Shown: positions 13,684 through 18,811 of the stretch, piece after piece
How positions within the stretch are numbered: the first letter of the stretch is position 1
Layout: each line of letters opens with the position of its first letter
Source: a virus
DNA length: 20,755 nt
IMG/VR virus record: IMGVR_UViG_3300032242_000993
Coordinates: 1 to 20,755 of that record
Strand: one strand, 5' to 3'
Translations under genes and position numbers: made by a program
The notes under the pieces: model-generated
Databases searched by the model: none
Told to the model about the DNA's origin: nothing
Seen by the model: only the letters and a program-made list of their open reading frames with translations

Positions 13684-16317
13684 ATGTCACAACTCTCAGT
13701 CTATACAGGCCCAACGTCAAGCACGGACAATCAACTGCGTCTTCAACAAGCGCAACGCTCAGGCGCATACGATGCTGTCGATAAGATTCGCGTCTCGACA
13801 CCTCAATCACTTATTGACACCGATTTTGAATACGGTCAACAGCCTACAAAGTGGGAACAGCTTTCCCTGCAAAACAACCGTCAATCTTTGTACTATTTGC
13901 CAAATGCCGCATTACCTGTGTCGGCAATTACAGGCAACCAAGCAAACCAGTACCAATTGGTCATTACGTTTTCTTCAAACGTAACTGTCGCCACTGGCAC
14001 TCCATTTTTCATTGAAGACACCATTGACCCTAATGCTCAAGGTTGGGCTTATGTGGTCACAGGCGTCTCTGCTGGTACGTCTATTACTGTTCAGGTACAA
14101 AACGCAGTCACCACAGCCAACAACTACTCAGCCGCATCGACATATTGCTATCAAGGCTACATATATTCAAATTGCGGAATTGCCTTGACTGGCACTACTG
14201 CATTTATTTTCAGTGGCTCTACAGTTACTGTGACCACTTCGTTCCCTCATGGATTATCGGCAAACTCCGCAATCTACGTTACAGGAACAACTGGCCCAAG
14301 CACAGCGACTCAAATTAATGGTTCTCAAATCGTAGTTACTACGCCGACTGCTAATACTTTCACTTTCACCAACGTGAATGGCACGCCATCCACCACAATT
14401 GCCAATACTGCTGGTCAAACCAACCTGTATGCACGCCCCGTGGGTTGGGTTGATTGCCATGCTTATGACGGTTCAGTCAACTTCACTGCTGGCGCAAACA
14501 CGCCAAACCAACAGTTGTTCCGTCAGACTCGTCGTTACTTCCGTTACCAGTCAGGTAAGGGCATCCAGTTTTCCACTGGAACAATCATCAAGCCGCAGAT
14601 TGCGTTTACAACACTGACATCATCTGGAACAACAGTCACTGTTACCAGTAAGACACCTCACAACTTGACTGTTGGAACTTATGTTCAAGTGTCTGGATTT
14701 GATCAAGCGGCTTATAACGGCATTTTTAAGATTACTGCTGTATCAAGCGCGCTGGTATTTACCTACACAGCTTTGTCAGCCCCTTCAGCATCGCCTGCAA
14801 CAAGCACTGTTCCTTTGATTCCTCACGTCAGCCCATATTCTTGGTATGGCGCAAGCAACAAGATTGGATTTTTTGACAGCCAAAACGGAATGTTTTTCCA
14901 GTTTGATGGTCAAACCATGTATTGCGTGCTTCGCAACAGTGTGAACCAAATTACAGGAACCGTGAGTGCAACTCAAAACAGTTCTTTGGTGACAGGTAGC
15001 AACACCCAATTCACTACTCAATTGGTTGTGGGTGATTACATTGTCATTCGTGGTCAAACACATCGGGTGACCACAATCACCAGCGACACTCAGTTGTATA
15101 TCACTCCAGAGTATCGTGGATCAACAATTGCAAATGCGCTGGTCTCCAGAGTTGTTGAGGTAAAAATTCCTCAATCGCAATGGTGGGATGTTTGCGATGG
15201 ATCAAATTCAATTTCCAATCCATCCGGCTATAACCTTGACTTGACCAAAGTGCAGATGTTCTACATGGACTACTCTTGGTATGGAGCAGGCGTTGCTCGA
15301 TTTGGCTTCCGAGCAACAAATGGTCAAATCATTTATGTGTACGGTTTTCAAAACAACAACGTGCAATATCAGGCTTACATGCGCTCAGGCAACTTGCCAT
15401 CGCATTACGAGCAAAACACTGTATTGCCTTTGACCACGATCACATCAAGCATTGGCGTTTCGGACACATCAATCAACGTGTTGAGTACAGCAGGCTTTAA
15501 TCCAGCAGGCGGAACTGCAAGGATTATTGGTAATGGCGTATCTGGCACGATTGAATATGTGACCTATACAGGCTTGACATCAACCTCGTTGACTGGATTA
15601 ACTCGTGGCGCTACAGGTGGCTCATCTGCTACTGCATTCACATATTCAGCCACAGCCCCAATCTCTGTTGAATACTCTTCGCCTGATTCAGCCGCAATGC
15701 TGTCACATTGGGGTTCATCAGTAGTTATGGACGGCGGATTTACAAACGATGTTTCGCTGATCTACAACTACGGCATGACTTCAGCCGTTTCAACAACCAG
15801 TACAACCGCAGTGCCAATCATGGCAATTCGTGTCGCACCCTCTGTTGACAACGGAACTGTTGGCACGTTGGGCGTCAAGGAAATTATCAACCGCCTGCAA
15901 TTGCAAATGCGTGAGATTGCTATGTTGACCACAACCAGTTACTTGGTGCAGTTCATTCTGAATGGAGTGATTGGCGGTACAAGTGGCTTCACTTCGTTTG
16001 CATCTCCAACACAAAACAACACCAACACAACATCAATTGTGCAAGTGTCGACCAACACCAATACGGCAACCACCATTACTGGCGGCGAGTCAATCGCGGC
16101 GTTCTTTACCAACACTGCAGGCCAAACCACTTTGGATCTGACTTCTGTTGCGCCATTTGGTAATAGCATTTTGGGTGGCGGCTTGACAAACACAGTGCCC
16201 ACAAGCCAAGCAGGAACCTATCCTGATGGCCCCGACATTTTGTATGTCACTGTCAGTCAGATTGGTTCAAACGGCACTGCATTTGCTCGTTTGTCTTGGC
16301 AAGAATCACAAGCATAA
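13684..16317 (+). CDS. Large tail or neck virion structural protein with inserted beta modules, 877 aa
   Basis: AGGTGA precedes the ATG by 4 bases. The backbone contains WVDCHAYDGSVNFTAGANTP (255-274), RRYFRYQSGKGIQFSTGT (283-300), YSWYGASNKIGFFDSQNGMF (385-404), VVGDYIVIRGQTHRV (448-462) and IPQSQWWDVCDG (495-506). FYMDYSWYGAGVARFGFR (526-543) and YMRSGNLPSHYE (565-576) follow. I associate this series with a large structural protein of uncultured podovirus-like phages. Three modules appear inserted. At about 176-236 it reads FPHGLSANSAIYVTG...NTFTFTNVNG. At about 314-365 it reads TPHNLTVGTYVQVSGFDQAAYNGIF. At about 588-655 it reads VSDTSINVLSTAGF...SLTGLTRGATGG. The C-terminal part (660-877) has KEIINRLQLQMREIAML, then a Thr/Asn-rich beta region. 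No enzyme motif was seen. The tail or neck assignment is from composition and position. Confidence 0.75.
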   Translation: MSQLSVYTGPTSSTDNQLRLQQAQRSGAYDAVDKIRVSTPQSLIDTDFEYGQQPTKWEQLSLQNNRQSLYYLPNAALPVSAITGNQANQYQLVITFSSNVTVATGTPFFIEDTIDPNAQGWAYVVTGVSAGTSITVQVQNAVTTANNYSAASTYCYQGYIYSNCGIALTGTTAFIFSGSTVTVTTSFPHGLSANSAIYVTGTTGPSTATQINGSQIVVTTPTANTFTFTNVNGTPSTTIANTAGQTNLYARPVGWVDCHAYDGSVNFTAGANTPNQQLFRQTRRYFRYQSGKGIQFSTGTIIKPQIAFTTLTSSGTTVTVTSKTPHNLTVGTYVQVSGFDQAAYNGIFKITAVSSALVFTYTALSAPSASPATSTVPLIPHVSPYSWYGASNKIGFFDSQNGMFFQFDGQTMYCVLRNSVNQITGTVSATQNSSLVTGSNTQFTTQLVVGDYIVIRGQTHRVTTITSDTQLYITPEYRGSTIANALVSRVVEVKIPQSQWWDVCDGSNSISNPSGYNLDLTKVQMFYMDYSWYGAGVARFGFRATNGQIIYVYGFQNNNVQYQAYMRSGNLPSHYEQNTVLPLTTITSSIGVSDTSINVLSTAGFNPAGGTARIIGNGVSGTIEYVTYTGLTSTSLTGLTRGATGGSSATAFTYSATAPISVEYSSPDSAAMLSHWGSSVVMDGGFTNDVSLIYNYGMTSAVSTTSTTAVPIMAIRVAPSVDNGTVGTLGVKEIINRLQLQMREIAMLTTTSYLVQFILNGVIGGTSGFTSFASPTQNNTNTTSIVQVSTNTNTATTITGGESIAAFFTNTAGQTTLDLTSVAPFGNSILGGGLTNTVPTSQAGTYPDGPDILYVTVSQIGSNGTAFARLSWQESQA
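14209..14391 (+). other. Beta module 1 (HGL type) in the 877-aa protein
   Basis: Residues about 176-236 fit the pattern TVTVTxxxPHGLSxxxxIYVTG followed by NGxxIVVxxPTANTFTF. This is the same type as module 2 further on, so the two are probably duplicated or separately acquired relatives. Confidence 0.5.
14623..14778 (+). other. Beta module 2 (HNL type) in the 877-aa protein
   Basis: Residues about 314-365 read TTVTVTSKTPHNLTVGTYVQ, then VSGFDQAAYNGIFKITAV and VFTYTALSAPSAS. The H-x-L-x-x-G-x-x-V-x-V-S-G and YNG-x-F-x-I-T landmarks are those of a widespread environmental-phage module. Confidence 0.55.
15445..15648 (+). other. Beta module 3 (TAGF type) in the 877-aa protein
   Basis: Residues about 588-655 read SSIGVSDTSINVLSTAGF, then EYVTYTGLTSTSLTGLTRGA. 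The STAGF...YTG...LTGLTRG order is common as a short module in phage tail proteins. Confidence 0.5.
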
Positions 16318-16322
16318 GGAGG
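16316..16322 (+). promoter_or_regulatory. Strong Shine-Dalgarno AAGGAGG overlapping the upstream stop
   Basis: AAGGAGG starts within the TAA of the 877-aa gene and lies 4 bases before ATG 16327. It is among the strongest ribosome sites in the window and supports the 52-aa gene as real. Confidence 0.75.
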
Positions 16323-16326
16323 CTAT

Positions 16327-16485
16327 ATGCCATTGATCAAATCAAAATCCGAGAAAGCTTTCAAAAAGAATATTGCCACCGAGGTCAAAGCTGGGCGTCC
16401 CGTCAAGCAGGCCGTGGCAATTGCCTACAGCACCAAACGCGCCGCGCCACAAAAAAAGGCGGGTGGCGGAAAGTGTGAGTGGTAA
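16327..16485 (+). CDS. Small basic conserved phage protein ending in Trp, 52 aa
   Basis: The protein starts [20 protein letters not shown], continues [20 protein letters not shown] and ends [12 protein letters not shown]. The segment [30 protein letters not shown] is characteristic of a widespread family of very short phage proteins of unknown function (resembling DUF6496-like proteins, from memory). It should fold as two short helices with a basic tail. It has a strong AAGGAGG. It is the first of four consecutive short genes whose products end in tryptophan with a cysteine a little upstream. Nothing shows a catalytic role; nucleic-acid binding would fit the charge but is speculation. Confidence 0.82.
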   Translation: MPLIKSKSEKAFKKNIATEVKAGRPVKQAVAIAYSTKRAAPQKKAGGGKCEW

Positions 16486-16487
16486 TC

Positions 16488-16883
16488 ATGGCTAAAAGAG
16501 GCTTGTATGAAAATATTCATCGAAAACAAGAAAGAATCGCTGAAGGCTCTGGTGAGCGCATGCGCAAGCCGGGTGCAAAAGGCGCTCCAACTGCTGAAGC
16601 TTTCAAAGAATCAGCCAAAACAGCCAAAATGAGCAAGGGAGGCGTCTCTCTTGCCATTGGCAGGGGCGAGAAGCTTCCTGAGTCCAGAGGCGCTGGGTTG
16701 ACCGAAAAAGGCCGTGAGAAGTACAACCGGGAGACTGGTTCGCATCTGAAGGCTCCACAGCCCCAAGGCGGCGCTCGCAAGGATTCTTTCTGCGCCAGAA
16801 TGAGCGGTGTGGTCGAGCACTCCAAGGGTGACGCACCAAGAGCAAAAGCATCATTGAAACGCTGGAATTGCCCCGGCTGGTAA
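16488..16883 (+). CDS. DUF6321-like small basic phage protein, 131 aa
   Basis: The start is the ATG at 16488, 2 bases after the previous stop. A GTG at 16479 would overlap that gene and adds only three residues. The N-terminal part reads RGLYENIHRKQERIAEGSGE and RMRKPGAKGAPTAEAFKESA. Then KMSKGGVSLAIGRGEKLP follows, with a KGG motif. The C-terminal half, GLTEKGREKYNRETGSHLKA and RKDSFCARMSGVV up to LKRWNCPGW, matches the DUF6321 family as I remember it, widespread in phages and of unknown function. It is basic, has two cysteines (FCAR and NCPGW) and no membrane segment. It is the second of four short genes ending in Trp. The family match is confident; the role is unknown. Confidence 0.85.
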   Translation: MAKRGLYENIHRKQERIAEGSGERMRKPGAKGAPTAEAFKESAKTAKMSKGGVSLAIGRGEKLPESRGAGLTEKGREKYNRETGSHLKAPQPQGGARKDSFCARMSGVVEHSKGDAPRAKASLKRWNCPGW

Positions 16884-16893
16884 AGGAAAAGTC

Positions 16894-17085
16894 ATGCCAA
16901 TAGATACAACTGTTGAAACACCAGATGTGCCAGAGCCTCCCGCAGAAAGCGATGGTGGTACTGTTGGCACACAAAACTCTGTGCAACCGTTTCACCTCAA
17001 CAAGTACAAGCAAGGTGGCAAGGTTGATTTAAGCGACTGCAAGGTGTCCACGCACCAGAAAAGCAAGTCTTCTCCCAACTGGTAA
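16894..17085 (+). CDS. Small GGK-tagged protein ending in Trp, 63 aa
   Basis: AAAGGA overlaps the preceding stop and lies 6 bases before the ATG. The first 35 residues are acidic and proline-rich (ETPDVPEPPAESDGG). The last 26 hold HLNKYKQGGKVDLSDCKVST (34-53) and end KSSPNW. This C-terminal block closely parallels that of the next gene (KGGAINLDHCSVST...NSDW), while the N-termini are unrelated. It is short and hydrophilic with one cysteine. The function is unknown. The shared block looks like a tag rather than a domain because it is only about 25 residues long. Confidence 0.75.
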   Translation: MPIDTTVETPDVPEPPAESDGGTVGTQNSVQPFHLNKYKQGGKVDLSDCKVSTHQKSKSSPNW

Positions 17086-17094
17086 GGAATCATC

Positions 17095-17379
17095 ATGTTG
17101 AAATCAAGCCCAGCAGTTAAATCAGCAGTTGAAAGCGCCATGGAGCGCATGCAATCTGGCAAGTCTGATTCAAAACCAGAACCCAAGCCATCAAAACCTT
17201 ATTCTTTGTATGGCGGCCTTGGCTACGACAAGGTTATGGCAATGCAAAAAGCTGGTCACGGCTTTGGCAACTACAGCGGTGAGCCAAGGCCATGGAACAA
17301 AGCCAAGGGCGGTGCAATTAACTTGGATCATTGCAGTGTCTCAACTGCTCCCAAAGGCAAGAAAAACTCTGATTGGTAA
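17095..17379 (+). CDS. Small protein with the same C-terminal tag, 94 aa
   Basis: AAGGA in the TAAGGA junction precedes the ATG. Residues 1-35 are basic and helical then proline-rich (KPEPKPSKP). The middle (36-67) holds YSLYGGLGYDKVMAMQKAGH and EPRPWNK. Residues 71-94 read KGGAINLDHCSVST and end KGKKNSDW. The tag aligns with residues 40-63 of the preceding protein at GG, a V/I, a D/N, L, C, VST and the final Trp. Probably both are small virion or assembly accessory proteins, judged only from their position among structural genes. The function is unknown. Confidence 0.75.
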   Translation: MLKSSPAVKSAVESAMERMQSGKSDSKPEPKPSKPYSLYGGLGYDKVMAMQKAGHGFGNYSGEPRPWNKAKGGAINLDHCSVSTAPKGKKNSDW

Positions 17380-17387
17380 GGTAAAAA

Positions 17388-18461
17388 ATGGCGTACTCAG
17401 GCACAGTCGGACAAACGGTCATCACAGTCCAAAATCTGATTGATGATGGAGCACGTCGCGCCGGAAAACTGGCAGAGGAGTTGACCGACGAACAGGTTTT
17501 GTCTGCCAAGCGGTCTCTTTTTTACGTTCTCAGCAACCTGATCAACCAAGGCATTCAGTATTTCGCCATCAAAAAGCAGGTTTATGGCCTGAATGCCGAC
17601 CAGTATGAGTATTTGCTCCCTGTGGGTGGCAACGACGTCTTGAACGCCCTGTACCGACGCATGACACGCCCAATCGGTAGCTATGCAAGCTCCGCAGGCG
17701 GCACGGCTGTCTATGCTTTTGACAGCGACTTGAGCACCTACTGTCAGCAAACCAGCGCCAACGGCAACATCTCAATCACTTACGGCACGGGCTCGCCCAA
17801 CTACATTGGCTCCGTGGGCTTCATGCCATATATTTCGGGCGGCGGTAGCCAGACTTGGAACTATGTGCTGGAGACATCGTCTGACGGCTCAACTTGGAAG
17901 ACTTTGTACACCGGGACAGCCGAGACCGTGACTGACAGCCAGTGGGTTTGGAATGACATCGACCCCGGCGCGAACAACATTTACTACCGCATGCGCGCCA
18001 CGGGCGGCACTACTCTGGCTTTGCGGGAACTGTATTTCGGCACAAACAGCACCGAAATCACCATGGCTCGCTTGAATCGGGATGACTACACCAACCTGCC
18101 AAACAAGAATTTCACTGCAAACCAGCCATACCAATATTGGCTGAACCGCACCATTCCGCAAGCCACCATCACTTTGTGGCCCACCCCATCTGACCCTTAC
18201 ATTCAAATGGTGGTCTGGTATTCCTCGCAGATTCAAGATGTGGGCAAGCTGAGTGGGCAGTTGGCAATCCCTGACCGCTGGCTGATGGCAATCCAGAACA
18301 TGCTGGCCCACCAGATGGCTCAGATCCTGCCCGGCGTTGATGCGGCTCGAATTGGCTACCTCGAAGGCCAAGCCGAAAAATACTTCAACATGGCTGAACA
18401 AGAAGAACGCGACAAATCACCCATTTATTTTGCTCCAAATATCAGCGTTTACACGAGGTAA
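17388..18461 (+). CDS. Tail adaptor (P22 gp4-like or tubular A-like) with discoidin-like insertion, 357 aa
   Basis: AAGG lies 6 bases before the ATG. The N-terminal helices (12-60) read VQNLIDDGARRAGKLAEELT and SAKRSLFYVLSNLINQGI. YGLNADQYEYLLPVGGNDVL (66-85) follows. After residue 223 the backbone resumes with ITMARLNRDDYTNLPNK, QYWLNRTIPQATITLWPTPS, VVWYSSQIQDVG and LPGVDAARI. It ends EERDKSPIYFAPNISVYTR. This is the pattern of head-to-tail adaptor proteins placed under the portal of short-tailed phages. Residues about 94-223 interrupt it. They look like an F5/8 type C (discoidin) beta-sandwich, with AFDSDLSTYCQQTS, YVLETSSDGSTWKTLY and ALRELYFGTN. Such domains bind sugars, so the insert may be an exposed adhesion or decoration domain. 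Confidence 0.8.
   Translation: MAYSGTVGQTVITVQNLIDDGARRAGKLAEELTDEQVLSAKRSLFYVLSNLINQGIQYFAIKKQVYGLNADQYEYLLPVGGNDVLNALYRRMTRPIGSYASSAGGTAVYAFDSDLSTYCQQTSANGNISITYGTGSPNYIGSVGFMPYISGGGSQTWNYVLETSSDGSTWKTLYTGTAETVTDSQWVWNDIDPGANNIYYRMRATGGTTLALRELYFGTNSTEITMARLNRDDYTNLPNKNFTANQPYQYWLNRTIPQATITLWPTPSDPYIQMVVWYSSQIQDVGKLSGQLAIPDRWLMAIQNMLAHQMAQILPGVDAARIGYLEGQAEKYFNMAEQEERDKSPIYFAPNISVYTR
17667..18056 (+). other. Discoidin-like (F5/8 C) domain inserted in the tail adaptor
   Basis: Residues about 94-223 have the family landmarks: SSAGGTAVYAFDSDLSTYC at the start, ISITYGTGSPNYIGSVGF, YVLETSSDGSTWKTLY, then IYYRMRATGG and LALRELYFG at the end. The flanks MTRP and ITMARLNRDDY read as one continuous adaptor once it is removed. 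Confidence 0.65.
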
Positions 18462-18463
18462 TC

Positions 18464-18811
18464 ATGCCAAGATTCCTCGACACCACTGGCAATTCCTCGA
18501 TAGCCATTTTTATTTGCGACAGATGCCGCATGAAGAGGGCTATCGACGAAGCAATGCCAGACCCAAATTTCCCGGGTCTTTCCGTGTGCCAGCAAGGTTG
18601 CGCAGATCAGAAAGATCCATATCGTCTTCCTGCTCGCAAAACTGAGCGAATCAACCTAAAATTTCCCCGTCCAGATGTTAGTGTGGCTGTTGATCCAGAC
18701 GCAATTATTACGACTGGCAACAATCAGCTTGATTTGTCGCCAGAACAGAACGTACAGACACCTGAGAACAACGGAAACCTTGACACCTTGAGTCCATCAC
18801 CGGGGCAATAA
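18464..18811 (+). CDS. Small zinc-finger-like phage protein, 115 aa
   Basis: GAGG precedes the ATG by 5 bases. The protein starts MPRFLDTTGNSSIAIFICDR. It carries C18-x2-C21 and C42-x3-C46, a likely zinc-binding treble. DPYRLPARKTERINLKFPRP follows. I recall this CDRCRMK...DPYRLPAR family from the gene between tail adaptor and fibre genes in uncultured podovirus-like phages. The last 50 residues are polar, Asn/Pro-rich and probably disordered. A structural zinc knot that helps protein contacts is plausible; no enzyme motif is seen. It abuts the fibre gene with no gap (TAA then ATG). Confidence 0.78.
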   Translation: MPRFLDTTGNSSIAIFICDRCRMKRAIDEAMPDPNFPGLSVCQQGCADQKDPYRLPARKTERINLKFPRPDVSVAVDPDAIITTGNNQLDLSPEQNVQTPENNGNLDTLSPSPGQ

